Positions 33,843-42,224 of a DNA stretch of 64,000 nucleotides are shown in pieces; position 1 is the first letter of the stretch; each line of letters opens with the position of its first letter. The translations under genes and the position numbers were made by a program. Under the pieces are notes generated by a model. The model had not been told where the DNA came from and searched no databases. It saw only the letters and a program-made list of their open reading frames with translations. The DNA comes from JALYRV01 sp036675475 (GTDB lineage Bacteria; Acidobacteriota; Vicinamibacteria; Vicinamibacterales; SCN-69-37). Location of the stretch: positions 55,894 to 119,893 of the forward strand of contig JAKFEY010000007.1 of the NCBI GenBank assembly GCA_036675475.1. Direction: 5' to 3'.

Positions 33843-34520
33843 ATGATGCCGGGCTCCCCAGCCGGCTCGCCCGAGTGGTGGGCCTTCGCCGCAATCGTGG
33901 TCACCGTCGCGTCTGCCGCGGCCTATGGGTTGCGGGTGCGCCGCGCGCGCCAGCGCGAGGCCGAACTGATGCGGCTGGTGAACGAGCGCACCACGCAGCT
34001 CGAGGAAGCCAATCGCCGGCTCGAGGAGCTGTCGTTCGTCGACAGCCTCACCGAGATTGGCAACCGCCGGCAGTTCGAGCGCATCCTGGATCTCGAATGG
34101 CGCCGCGCGGTGCGCTCCGGCTCGCCGATCTCCCTGATCCTCGCCGACATCGATCACTTCAAGAGGTTCAACGACACGCACGGCCATCAGGCCGGCGATC
34201 GCTGCCTGCGCGACGTGGCGACGCTGCTGGACTCGATCGTCCAGCGCGCGGGCGACCAGGTGGCGCGGTACGGCGGCGAGGAGTTCGCCGCGATGCTGCC
34301 GGAAACCGACGCGGAGGGCGCGTCGTCGATTGCGGAGCGCATGCGCCAGGCGGTCGAGGGGCTGGAAACCGACGGCGGCCGCGTGACGGTCAGCTTCGGG
34401 GTGGCGACGACGATCGCGCGCGAGGGCACGACGGCCAACGCGCTGATCGCGGCGGCCGACTCGGCGCTGTATGAAGCGAAGCGGGCGGGCCGGAACGCGG
34501 TGCGCGCGCGCACATTGTAA
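33843..34520 (+). CDS. membrane-anchored diguanylate cyclase (GGDEF)
   Basis: About 225 residues. One N-terminal transmembrane helix (WWAFAAIVVTVASAAAYGL) is followed by a coiled-coil stretch (ELMRLVNERTTQLEEANRR) and a GGDEF domain. The active-site motif is GGEEF (144-148), and a product-inhibition I-site RAGD (135-138) stands at the correct distance before it. It should make cyclic di-GMP from GTP and be feedback-inhibited. The start ATG 33843 lies eight bases after the rho stop with AAAG/GGG bases as a weak ribosome-binding site, so it is probably read from the rho transcript. Confidence 0.9.
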   Translation: MMPGSPAGSPEWWAFAAIVVTVASAAAYGLRVRRARQREAELMRLVNERTTQLEEANRRLEELSFVDSLTEIGNRRQFERILDLEWRRAVRSGSPISLILADIDHFKRFNDTHGHQAGDRCLRDVATLLDSIVQRAGDQVARYGGEEFAAMLPETDAEGASSIAERMRQAVEGLETDGGRVTVSFGVATTIAREGTTANALIAAADSALYEAKRAGRNAVRARTL

Positions 34521-34531
34521 AAAAGCGCCTT

Positions 34532-36445
34532 TTACGCCGGCGGGGGGATGTCGGCGGGGAACGTGCCCTCCGGATCCTTCTCGGGCATCGGGCCGAGCAG
34601 GGCGCGCAGCTCGTCGCCCTCGATCACTTCCTGATCCAGCAGGCGCGCCGACAGCTCGTCAAGTACGCCGCGCCGCTCGTTGAGCACGCGCAGCGCCGTC
34701 GAGTGCGCCTCGTCGATGATGCGCTTGATCTCGACGTCAATCTTCTTCGCCGTATCTTCCGCGTACGCGCCCCGCTCGGGGCCGAAGCCGCCGTTGTCGA
34801 GAAACGCGCCGCGCCGGTGGCCGTCGTAGTTGACGGTGCCCAGCTCGTCGCTCATGCCGTATTCAGTGACCATGGCGCGCGCGATGTCGGTGGCGCGCAG
34901 CAGGTCGTTGTGCGCGCCGGTCGAGATCTGGCCGAACGCGATCTCCTCGGCGCTGCGGCCGCCCAGCAGCACCGCCAGCTGGTTCGCGAGGTCCTCGCGC
35001 GTCATGAGATACCGGTCTTCGGTCGGCATCTGCATCGTGTAGCCGAGCGCGCCGACGCCGCGGCCCACGATCGAGATCTTGTGCACCGGATCGAGGTTCG
35101 GCAGCACGCTCGCCACAATCGCGTGCCCCGACTCGTGATACGCGATGATGCGGCGCTCCTTCGGGCTGATCACGCGCTTGCGCTCGAGGCCGGCCACGAT
35201 GCGATCGATGGCCTCGTCGAGATCCGACATGTCGACGGCCGTCTTGTCGCGCCGCGCCGCCAGCAGCGCCGCCTCGTTGATCAGATTGCCGAGATCCGCG
35301 CCCGCGAACCCGGCCGTGCGCGCCGCAATGCGCTTCAGGTCCACACCCTCGGCGAGCTTCACCTGCTTGACGTGAATGCGCAGAATCTCTTCGCGCCCCT
35401 TCACGTCCGGCTTGTCGACGACGACCTGGCGATCGAAGCGGCCCGGGCGGAGCAGCGCCGGATCGAGCACCTCGGGCCGGTTGGTCGCGCCCATGATGAT
35501 GACGCCCTTGCGCGCGTCGAAGCCGTCCATCTCGGCCAGCAGCTGATTCAGCGTCTGCTCGCGCTCTTCATGGCTGCCCACCGGCGACTGCACGCGCATC
35601 TTGCCGAGCGCGTCGAGCTCGTCGATGAACACGATGCACGGCGCCTTCGTCTCGGCCTGGCGGAACAGATCGCGCACGCGCGCGGCGCCCACGCCCACGA
35701 ACATCTCGACGAACTCGCTGCCGCTCAAGCTGAAGAACGGTACTTTTGCTTCGCCGGCCACGGCGCGCGCAAGCAGCGTCTTGCCCGTGCCGGGCGGCCC
35801 GACCAGCAGCACGCCTTTCGGGATGCGCCCGCCAATGGAGGTGTATTTCTTCGGATTGCGCAGGAACTCGACAATCTCGCGCAGCTCGCCGGCCGCCTCG
35901 TCGACGCCGGCCACATCGGCAAACGTCACCTTGACGTCGTCCTCCGCGTAGATCTTCGCCTTGCTCTTGGCAAACGACATCACGCCGCCCTCGGCGCCGC
36001 CCATGCGCCGGATGACGAACGACCACAGCGCGATGATCAGCAGCAGCGGGATGACCCAGCTGAGCACCTCGCTGACCCACTTGGCCTGCAGCTCGCCGTC
36101 GTACTGGATGCCCGCGTCTTCGAGCTCCTTCACCAGCGCCTCGTCGGCCACCTTGTTCGTGACGAACGGCTTCGACGTGCCGTCATCGGCCTTCATCGTG
36201 CCGCGGATCTTCTCCTCGCCGATGACGATGTCGGAAACGCGGTGTTCGCGGACAAGCGTCTTGAACTCGCTGTACGGCACGCTCTGGCCGCCCGACACGG
36301 TGGCGAACACCGTCTGCAGCACGGCGAGCAGGAGGAAGAACCCGAGGACGTACCAGATGAGGACCGTCGCCGCGGGCCGCGGAGGCCGGCGGCGGTCGGT
36401 CTTGCGGCGCTCACCGCGTGGATTCGGCTGTGACTCGTTTGTCAA
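34532..36445 (-). CDS. ftsH: ATP-dependent zinc metalloprotease FtsH
   Basis: A 637-residue AAA+ membrane protease. Two transmembrane helices flank a short periplasmic domain (about 27-50 and 123-146). Walker A is GPPGTGKT (216-223), followed by IDELDALG and the SRH region GATNRPEVLDPALLRPGRFD. The zinc-binding motif is HESGH (437-441), with Ser where most FtsH have Ala or Glu. It degrades damaged or unassembled membrane proteins. The start lies inside the 3' end of clpB (35-bp overlap), placing it in the hspR-dnaJ-clpB heat-shock operon, which is not the usual context. Confidence 0.96.
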   Translation of the reverse strand: MTNESQPNPRGERRKTDRRRPPRPAATVLIWYVLGFFLLLAVLQTVFATVSGGQSVPYSEFKTLVREHRVSDIVIGEEKIRGTMKADDGTSKPFVTNKVADEALVKELEDAGIQYDGELQAKWVSEVLSWVIPLLLIIALWSFVIRRMGGAEGGVMSFAKSKAKIYAEDDVKVTFADVAGVDEAAGELREIVEFLRNPKKYTSIGGRIPKGVLLVGPPGTGKTLLARAVAGEAKVPFFSLSGSEFVEMFVGVGAARVRDLFRQAETKAPCIVFIDELDALGKMRVQSPVGSHEEREQTLNQLLAEMDGFDARKGVIIMGATNRPEVLDPALLRPGRFDRQVVVDKPDVKGREEILRIHVKQVKLAEGVDLKRIAARTAGFAGADLGNLINEAALLAARRDKTAVDMSDLDEAIDRIVAGLERKRVISPKERRIIAYHESGHAIVASVLPNLDPVHKISIVGRGVGALGYTMQMPTEDRYLMTREDLANQLAVLLGGRSAEEIAFGQISTGAHNDLLRATDIARAMVTEYGMSDELGTVNYDGHRRGAFLDNGGFGPERGAYAEDTAKKIDVEIKRIIDEAHSTALRVLNERRGVLDELSARLLDQEVIEGDELRALLGPMPEKDPEGTFPADIPPPA

Positions 36446-39068
36446 ACGTCAATCCTTCTTGTCCTTGGCCCTTCGGGGCGTGTCCTGCGCCCGGGCTGCC
36501 CACGTCGATGCGGACGGTATCGCCCTCTCGGAAATCTCCCTGCAGCACCCGCATCGCCAGCGGGTCGAGCACGCGCCGCTGCAAGGTGCGCTTCAGCGGC
36601 CGGCCGCCATAGACTGGATCGTATCCTTCTTCGATCAGCTTGTCTTTAGCCGCCTCCGAAAGCTCGATCGTAATCTTCCGATCCTCGAGGCGCTTCATCA
36701 GGCCGGCCAGCTGGATGTCAATGATCTCGCGCACGTGCTCCTTGCCGAGCGCGTGGAAGAAGATGATCTCGTCGACGCGGTTGAGGAACTCCGGCTTGAA
36801 GTGCGCCCGAAGCGCCTCAGTGACCTCGCGGCGCACGCCTTCGCCAAGCGTCGTCTCGCCGCGCGCCGCCTGCTCAGCAATGAAGTGGCTGCCGACATTC
36901 GAGGTCATGATGACCACGGTGTTCTTGAAGTCGACCGTGCGGCCCTTGCCGTCGGTCAGCCGCCCGTCGTCGAGCAGCTGCAGCATGACGTTGAGCACCT
37001 CGGGGTGCGCCTTTTCCACCTCGTCGAACAGGACGACGGCGTAGGGGCGCCGGCGGACGGCTTCGGTGAGCTGTCCCGATTCCTCGTAGCCGACGTACCC
37101 GGGCGGCGCGCCAATCAGGCGCGACACGGTGTGCTTCTCCTGATATTCCGACATGTCGATGCGCACCATCGCGTGCTCGTCATCGAACAGGAACGCCGCC
37201 AGGGCGCGCGCCAGCTCGGTCTTGCCGACGCCGGTGGGGCCCAGGAAGATGAAGCTGCCGAGCGGGCGATTCGGATCCTGCAGCCCCGCGCGGGCGCGCC
37301 GGATGGCGTTGGCCACGGCCTGGATCGCTTCATCCTGGCCGACGACGCGCTGGTGCAGACGCTCTTCCATGTGAATGAGCTTCTGGATTTCGCCTTCCAT
37401 CAGGCGGCTCACCGGAATGTGCGTCCAGCGGCTGACGATCTCGGCGATGTCCTCCTCGTCGACGTCTTCCTTCAGCATGCTGTGCGTCTTCTGCAGATCC
37501 GACAGCCGCGACTCTTCTTCCTTGATCTCCTTCTCGAGCTGGGGGAGCCGGCCGTACTGCAGCTCCGACGCCTTCGCGTAGTCGCCCGAGCGCTGCACGC
37601 GATCGATCTCGAGACGCAGCTGCTCGAGCTCCTCCTTGAGCTTGCGCGAGCGGCCGATCGCGTCCTTCTCGGACTGCCAGTGCGTGGCGAGGCGGTCGCG
37701 ATCCTCCTTGAGGTTCGCCAGCTCCTTCTCGAGCTTGTCGAGGCGATCCTTCGACGCGGCGTCCTTCTCCTTGCGCAGCGCCTCGCGCTCGATCTCCAGC
37801 TGCATGATGCGGCGCGTCAGCTCGTCGAGCTCCGCCGGCATCGAGTCGATCTCCATGCGCAGGCGCGACGCGGCTTCGTCAATCAGATCGATGGCCTTGT
37901 CGGGCAGGAAGCGGTCGGCGATGTAGCGATGCGACAGCACCGCGGCCGCCACCAGGGCGGCGTCCTTGAACTTGACGCCGTGGTGCACTTCGTACCGCTC
38001 GCGCAGGCCGCGCAGGATGCTGATCGTGTCCTCGACGGTCGGTTCGCCGACGATCACGGTCTGGAAGCGGCGTTCGAGCGCGGCGTCCTTCTCGATGTAC
38101 TTCCGGTACTCATCGAGGGTCGTCGCGCCGATGGTGTGCAGCTCGCCGCGCGCGAGCATGGGCTTGAGCATGTTCGACGCGTCCATCGAACCCTCCGACG
38201 CGCCGGCGCCCACCACCGTGTGCAGCTCGTCGATGAACAGCACGATCTGCCCGTTCGAGTCGGTGATTTCCTTCAGCACGGCCTTGAGGCGATCCTCGAA
38301 CTCGCCGCGATATTTCGCGCCGGCGATCAGGGCGCCCATGTCGAGCGCGAAGATCTTCTTCTCCTTCAGCCCCTCGGGCACGTCGCCGCGCACGATGCGC
38401 TGCGCCAGGCCTTCGACGATGGCGGTCTTGCCGACGCCGGGCTCGCCGATCAGCACGGGATTGTTCTTCGTGCGCCGTGACAGCACCTGAATCACGCGGC
38501 GCACTTCATCGTCGCGGCCGATGACGGGATCGAGCTTGCCCTTGCGGGCCATCTCGGTGAGGTCGCGGCCGTAGCGCTCGAGCGCTTCGTATTTGCCCTC
38601 GGGATTCTGATCGGTGACGCGCTGCGAGCCGCGCACTGCCGTCATGGCCTGAAAGATTGCGTCGCGCGTGAGGCCGTTCTGCTGCAGCATCTTCGCGGCG
38701 GGCGTGCTGCGGCCGGTTTCCGACGCGATGGCGACGAAGAGGTGCTCGGTGCTGACGTAGTCGTCCTTGAGATGCTCGGCCTCCTGCTCGGCGGCCGCGG
38801 TGACCGCGCGCAGGCGAGGGGAGAGCCCGGGCTGCGCGCCGCCCTGCGCGCTCGGCAGCTTCGCGAGCAGCGCCTGCGTATCGCGCGCGAGCGCCGCGGC
38901 GTCCTTGCCCATTTTCGCGGTCAGCGAGGGCACGATGCCGCCCTGCTGCGTCAACAGCGTGTACAGCAGGTGCTCCGGCTCGATCTGCGGATGTCCCGAC
39001 CGCTCGGCCAGCTGCTGCGCGCCGACGACGGCCTCCTGTGCCTTTTCCGTGTACTTGTTGATGTTCAT
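36411..39068 (-). CDS. clpB: ClpB disaggregase (Hsp100)
   Basis: An 885-residue AAA+ chaperone of standard length. The N-domain (INKYTEKAQEAVVGAQQ) is followed by NBD1 with Walker A GEPGVGKT (208-215), the long coiled-coil middle domain (about 410-530) and NBD2 with Walker A GPTGVGKT (610-617). ClpB extracts polypeptides from aggregates together with DnaK/DnaJ. The middle domain and the lack of a ClpP-binding loop separate it from ClpA/ClpC. It lies downstream of hspR and dnaJ; the clpB-dnaJ gap contains heptanucleotide repeats. Its 3' end overlaps ftsH. Confidence 0.97.
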   Translation of the reverse strand: MNINKYTEKAQEAVVGAQQLAERSGHPQIEPEHLLYTLLTQQGGIVPSLTAKMGKDAAALARDTQALLAKLPSAQGGAQPGLSPRLRAVTAAAEQEAEHLKDDYVSTEHLFVAIASETGRSTPAAKMLQQNGLTRDAIFQAMTAVRGSQRVTDQNPEGKYEALERYGRDLTEMARKGKLDPVIGRDDEVRRVIQVLSRRTKNNPVLIGEPGVGKTAIVEGLAQRIVRGDVPEGLKEKKIFALDMGALIAGAKYRGEFEDRLKAVLKEITDSNGQIVLFIDELHTVVGAGASEGSMDASNMLKPMLARGELHTIGATTLDEYRKYIEKDAALERRFQTVIVGEPTVEDTISILRGLRERYEVHHGVKFKDAALVAAAVLSHRYIADRFLPDKAIDLIDEAASRLRMEIDSMPAELDELTRRIMQLEIEREALRKEKDAASKDRLDKLEKELANLKEDRDRLATHWQSEKDAIGRSRKLKEELEQLRLEIDRVQRSGDYAKASELQYGRLPQLEKEIKEEESRLSDLQKTHSMLKEDVDEEDIAEIVSRWTHIPVSRLMEGEIQKLIHMEERLHQRVVGQDEAIQAVANAIRRARAGLQDPNRPLGSFIFLGPTGVGKTELARALAAFLFDDEHAMVRIDMSEYQEKHTVSRLIGAPPGYVGYEESGQLTEAVRRRPYAVVLFDEVEKAHPEVLNVMLQLLDDGRLTDGKGRTVDFKNTVVIMTSNVGSHFIAEQAARGETTLGEGVRREVTEALRAHFKPEFLNRVDEIIFFHALGKEHVREIIDIQLAGLMKRLEDRKITIELSEAAKDKLIEEGYDPVYGGRPLKRTLQRRVLDPLAMRVLQGDFREGDTVRIDVGSPGAGHAPKGQGQEGLTFDKRVTAESTR

Positions 39069-39071
39069 GTC

Positions 39072-39157
39072 GGTTGCTGGTGGCTGGTTGCTGGTTGCTG
39101 GTCTGTCCGGCGTGACACCGGGTCACACCAACAACCAGCTACCAGCAGCCAGCCACC
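39072..39157. repeat. inverted pair of heptanucleotide repeat arrays
   Basis: Left array: GGTTGCT, GGTGGCT, GGTTGCT, GGTTGCT (39072-39099). Right array: ACCAACA, ACCAGCT, ACCAGCA, GCCAGCC (39127-39154), roughly the complement. A GTGAC/GTCAC palindrome (39112-39126) lies between them. The structure sits between dnaJ and clpB and could fold into a long hairpin within the operon mRNA, possibly tuning the expression of the two genes. Confidence 0.85.
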
Positions 39158-40143
39158 TACTCCTTTAGATCTCGCAATTCTTCATACAACTTTCGCGCCT
39201 CGGCCGAGAGCGACTTCGGCGTCGCAATCTCGGCCGTGGCGTACAAATCGCCACGCTCATCTGCTTTCCCGACCGCGGGCATGCCGTGACCGCGCAGGCG
39301 GAAGACTTGTCCGTTCTGTGTCAACTCCGGGATCTTCAATCTGAGCGTCGAGCCGGCAATTGTCGGCACGGCCACCTCGCCGCCGAGCACGGCCGTCGTG
39401 ACCGGAATGACGGCCTTGGTGTGCAGGTCCTGGCCCCGGCGCTCGAACACCGGGTGGGGCAGCACGTGCACCCGCAGATAGAGGTCGCCGGCCGCGCCGC
39501 CGTGCGCGCCTGACTCGCCCTGGCCCGCGCTGCGCACGCGCGCGCCGTCTTTCACGCCGGCAGGAATGCGCACGTCGATCGTGCGGGTGCCGCCCTCGTG
39601 CTGAATCGCGACGCGGCGCGACGCGCCGGCGAACGCTTCCTCGAGCGTGAGATCCACGGGATGTTCGAGGTCGCGTCCCTTGCGATGCCGCGGCCGGTGC
39701 GTGCGGCGGTGCGGCTCGGTGCCCGGGCCGCCGCCGCCCCCGAAAAACGTCGTGAAGAAGTCGGAGAACGGATCGCCGCCGCCGAACATCTCCTCGACTT
39801 CTTCCTGCGTCATGGTGCGGTGCCCGGCGGGGCCACCCATGTTGATGTTCCACGCGCCGCCGCCGAAGCCGCCGCCAAACGGGCTGCCGCCGGCCGCCTG
39901 CGCCTGCTCGTACTGCTTCCAGTTGGCGCCGAGCTCGTCGTACTTGCGGCGCTTGGCCGGATCGCCCAGCACTTCGTACGCCTCGTTGAGCTCCTTGAAC
40001 TTCGTCTCGGCCGACGGGTCGCCCGGATTGACGTCGGGATGGTGCGTGCGCGCGAGCTTCCGGTACGCCGCCTTCAGTTCTTTTTCCGTCGCGGTCTTCG
40101 GCACGCCGAGCGTCGCGTAGTAATCCTTGAATTCGACAGCCAC
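39157..40143 (-). CDS. DnaJ-family co-chaperone, CbpA-like (no zinc finger)
   Basis: A 328-residue Hsp40. The J domain occupies residues 6-70 with the catalytic HPD at 35-37 (ARTHHPDVNP). A Gly/Phe-rich linker (SPFGGGFGGGAW, FTTFFGGGGG) follows, then two C-terminal substrate-binding domains. The CxxCxGxG zinc repeats of true DnaJ are missing, so it is of the CbpA class. It stimulates the ATPase of DnaK, which is not encoded in this window. It is two bases downstream of hspR, as in other hspR-regulated operons. Confidence 0.93.
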   Translation of the reverse strand: MAVEFKDYYATLGVPKTATEKELKAAYRKLARTHHPDVNPGDPSAETKFKELNEAYEVLGDPAKRRKYDELGANWKQYEQAQAAGGSPFGGGFGGGAWNINMGGPAGHRTMTQEEVEEMFGGGDPFSDFFTTFFGGGGGPGTEPHRRTHRPRHRKGRDLEHPVDLTLEEAFAGASRRVAIQHEGGTRTIDVRIPAGVKDGARVRSAGQGESGAHGGAAGDLYLRVHVLPHPVFERRGQDLHTKAVIPVTTAVLGGEVAVPTIAGSTLRLKIPELTQNGQVFRLRGHGMPAVGKADERGDLYATAEIATPKSLSAEARKLYEELRDLKE

Positions 40144-40145
40144 GG

Positions 40146-40490
40146 CTACATCCCCAGAATGCGCGCGATTTCGTCCATCTGCTGCGACACCTGGCGCCGC
40201 AGGTCGTCGCGGCGCTGCCGCGCCGGATCCTTGAGCAGCGGCCGCAGCTTCTGCACGACCTCGGCAATCTCGAGCAGGCGCTGCACGCCCGCCAGATTGA
40301 TGCCCTGCTCGTCGACCAGCTGCTTGATGATGCGCACGCGCTCGAGCTCGTCGCGCGTATAGACCCGCATGCTGCCGAGCGTGCGCAGGGGCCGCACCAG
40401 CCCCAGCCGCTCGTACTTCCGCAGCGTCTGCGGATGCATGTCGAGCATCCGGGCCGCCACGCTGATGAGGTAGAGGTTCGAGTCGCGCAT
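40146..40490 (-). CDS. hspR: MerR-type heat-shock repressor HspR
   Basis: A 114-residue regulator. The MerR-like HTH (SVAARMLDMHPQTLRKYERLGLVRP) and the C-terminal helical part match HspR, which represses dnaK/clpB operons and needs DnaK for activity in Streptomyces. The ATG at 40490 is chosen over an upstream in-frame start because family members begin close to the LYLIS strand. It is the first gene of hspR-dnaJ-clpB-ftsH, and an inverted repeat matching HspR operator spacing overlaps its promoter, indicating autoregulation. Confidence 0.92.
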   Translation of the reverse strand: MRDSNLYLISVAARMLDMHPQTLRKYERLGLVRPLRTLGSMRVYTRDELERVRIIKQLVDEQGINLAGVQRLLEIAEVVQKLRPLLKDPARQRRDDLRRQVSQQMDEIARILGM

Positions 40491-40505
40491 ACTTGCTACG
40501 ATCCG

Positions 40506-40535
40506 ATTGTAGACGTTGATACGGATCGCATCAAG
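40506..40535 (-). promoter_or_regulatory. promoter and HspR-type (HAIR-like) operator of the heat-shock operon
   Basis: On the minus strand TTGATG (40529-40534) is 17 bases from TACAAT (40506-40511), a good sigma70 promoter. TTGA (40516-40519) and TCAA (40531-40534) are 11 bases apart, the same spacing as in the HAIR consensus CTTGAGT-N7-ACTCAAG, and cover the -35 box. A second, longer inverted repeat (40492-40505 with 40522-40535, 12 of 14 matching) spans the -10. HspR binding here should block the promoter. Confidence 0.65.
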
Positions 40536-40551
40536 CCAGGCCATAGCGCGA

Positions 40552-40557
40552 TATAGT
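40552..40557 (+). promoter_or_regulatory. -10-like hexamer upstream of the TerC gene
   Basis: TATAGT ends nine bases before the GTG at 40567; no Shine-Dalgarno or -35 box is seen, consistent with a leaderless or nearly leaderless message. It lies next to the divergent hspR promoter. Confidence 0.4.
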
Positions 40558-40566
40558 TAAGAGTTC

Positions 40567-41349
40567 GTGGGTATCGACTTCGCCTATTCAGACCTCGCCA
40601 CCATCGGCCTGCTCGTCGTGCTCGAGGGGCTGCTCAGCGCCGACAACGCGCTCGTCCTCGCCATTCTGGTGCTCGGCCTGCCGCGCGAACAGCAGCGCAA
40701 GGCGCTCCGCTACGGCATCCTCGGCGCCTTCGCCTTCCGCATCCTGGCCATCCTGCTGGCGACACAGCTGATTGAATTCGGGTGGGTGAAGCTGATTGGC
40801 GGCGCCTACCTCATGTGGCTGGCGTTCTCGCACTTCTTCCTGCACGGCAACGACACGGGCCAGCGGCGCGCCATCAAACCGGCGCGCCCGTGGCTGGGCC
40901 TGACGGCCTTCTGGGCCACGGTCGTGAAGGTGGAGCTCACCGACATCGTGTTCGCCATCGACTCCATCCTGGTGGCCGTGGCGATGTCGAACAAGACGTG
41001 GGTGATCATCACCGGCGGCGTGCTCGGCATCATCGCCATGCGCATGGTCATCGGCCAGCTGCTGACGATCGTGCGCCGCTACCCGGCGCTGGTCGACGGC
41101 GCCTTCATCATCATCGCGTGGGTCGCCATCAAGCTGTTCGTCGAGTACGCGCACCACGAGGGCTACATCGGGTGGCTCGTGCCCAAGAGCATCTCGCTCG
41201 GCGTGATCTTCGTGATCTTCGGCATCGCGTATCTCTACGCGCGCAAGCAGGGACCGGCCGACGTGGACATGGAAGAGGACGCCGCCGCGGTGCTGCTCAA
41301 GGAGCAGGACACCGAGCTCGACGATCAGAAGATCAATATCCAGAAATAG
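40567..41349 (+). CDS. TerC-family integral membrane protein
   Basis: A 260-residue membrane protein with about seven to eight helices. Conserved acidic motifs of the TerC family are visible: LLSADNALVLAILV in the first part and VKVELTDIVFAIDSILVA in the middle. TerC homologues are linked to tellurite resistance and, in other bacteria, to manganese export or metal loading of secreted enzymes. The GTG start is supported by the membrane helix beginning immediately after it. It is transcribed alone, divergently from hspR, and followed by a GC-rich hairpin. Confidence 0.9.
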   Translation: MGIDFAYSDLATIGLLVVLEGLLSADNALVLAILVLGLPREQQRKALRYGILGAFAFRILAILLATQLIEFGWVKLIGGAYLMWLAFSHFFLHGNDTGQRRAIKPARPWLGLTAFWATVVKVELTDIVFAIDSILVAVAMSNKTWVIITGGVLGIIAMRMVIGQLLTIVRRYPALVDGAFIIIAWVAIKLFVEYAHHEGYIGWLVPKSISLGVIFVIFGIAYLYARKQGPADVDMEEDAAAVLLKEQDTELDDQKINIQK

Positions 41350-41352
41350 GAC

Positions 41353-41373
41353 GGCGCGGCGGTCCGCCGCGCC
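41353..41373. terminator. GC-rich hairpin between terC and cupredoxin genes
   Basis: GGCGCGGCGG (41353-41362) and CCGCCGCGCC (41364-41373) are perfectly complementary with almost no loop; the real loop must open a few pairs. It stands between convergent genes and could end both, but it has no T run. Confidence 0.45.
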
Positions 41374-41379
41374 GCGTGC

Positions 41380-41703
41380 CTACCGCACTCTGAGGCTGGC
41401 CTTCATCGCCGGATGAAGCGTGCAGTAGTACTCGAACAAGCCCTTCTTCGGCACCACGTACTTCCACGACGCGCCCGGCTTGATCTCTTTCGAATCGAAC
41501 ACGCCGACCGTTGACGTCGCCGTGTGCGCGAGGATGTCCTTGTTGCGCCAGATGACCGTGTCGCCCGGGGCCACCGTGAGCGTCGCCGGCTCGTACCGCG
41601 TGGCGTCGATGGTCACGGTGTGGGTCTTCGGGGCGGCAGCGGGGAGGAACGACCCTGACGCGGTGAGCGTCAGGGTCATGGCTGCGAGCAGCGCAAGGCG
41701 CAT
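41380..41703 (-). CDS. secreted cupredoxin (plastocyanin-like copper protein)
   Basis: A 107-residue protein with a signal peptide and one blue-copper fold. Type 1 copper ligands can be placed at His60 (ILAHTATS), Cys94, His97 and Met100 (EYYCTLHPAMKA), the order expected for plastocyanin and amicyanin-like proteins. It should carry single electrons in the periplasm. It is the last gene of the second ECF-sigma operon, two bases after the DUF4142 gene. No partner redox enzyme is adjacent. Confidence 0.9.
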   Translation of the reverse strand: MRLALLAAMTLTLTASGSFLPAAAPKTHTVTIDATRYEPATLTVAPGDTVIWRNKDILAHTATSTVGVFDSKEIKPGASWKYVVPKKGLFEYYCTLHPAMKASLRVR

Positions 41704-41705
41704 GC

Positions 41706-42224
41706 TTACTTCCCGAGCGAAGCCTGTGCGCGCTTCGCCTGTTCCAGATGCGCGACAAACGCCGGACGCACCTTCACGAGCAGGGCCTTCAGCTCCGCGT
41801 TGGTGGCGCCGGGCACCAGCACCTTGTCGAGCGCGTCGATCACCTGCTGGTGATACGCCACCTCGTTGGCGATGTAGGCCTTGTCGAACGCCGCGCCGCT
41901 CAGCGTCTCGAGCTTCGCGAGGTTCTTGTCGCCGGCTTCCTTGATGGCCGTGCTGGTGGCGTTGGCTTCGGGCGTGACCTTCAGCTTCGTCGCCAGGTCG
42001 ACGGCGGCTTTGTTGACGCCGGTGTGGTCGCTCATCATCAGCTGGCCGAACTTGCGGATGTCGGCATCCGAGGCCTTCCGGGCGGCAAGCTTGCCCGCGT
42101 CGACGTCCACCTGGTTGGCGGTGACGACAATGTGGGCGATCTGGGCGTCGTTGATGGACTGAGCAGCGGCAGGGACGGCGCAGGCGAGGACGCCTGCGAT
42201 GGCAAACGTAACAGTTCTCTTCAT
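41706..42224 (-). CDS. secreted DUF4142 protein
   Basis: A 172-residue protein with a signal peptide (MKRTVTFAIAGVLACAVPAAAQ) and a four-helix DUF4142 domain of the ferritin-like type (IAHIVVTANQVDVDAGKLA, DIRKFGQLMMSDHTGVNK, YHQQVIDALDKVLVPG). The family is widespread in periplasms and of unknown function; it is often linked to stress genes. Its start overlaps the sigma-factor stop codon (ATGA), so it is translationally coupled to it. A second DUF4142 protein is encoded at 52795-53433. Confidence 0.88.
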   Translation of the reverse strand: MKRTVTFAIAGVLACAVPAAAQSINDAQIAHIVVTANQVDVDAGKLAARKASDADIRKFGQLMMSDHTGVNKAAVDLATKLKVTPEANATSTAIKEAGDKNLAKLETLSGAAFDKAYIANEVAYHQQVIDALDKVLVPGATNAELKALLVKVRPAFVAHLEQAKRAQASLGK

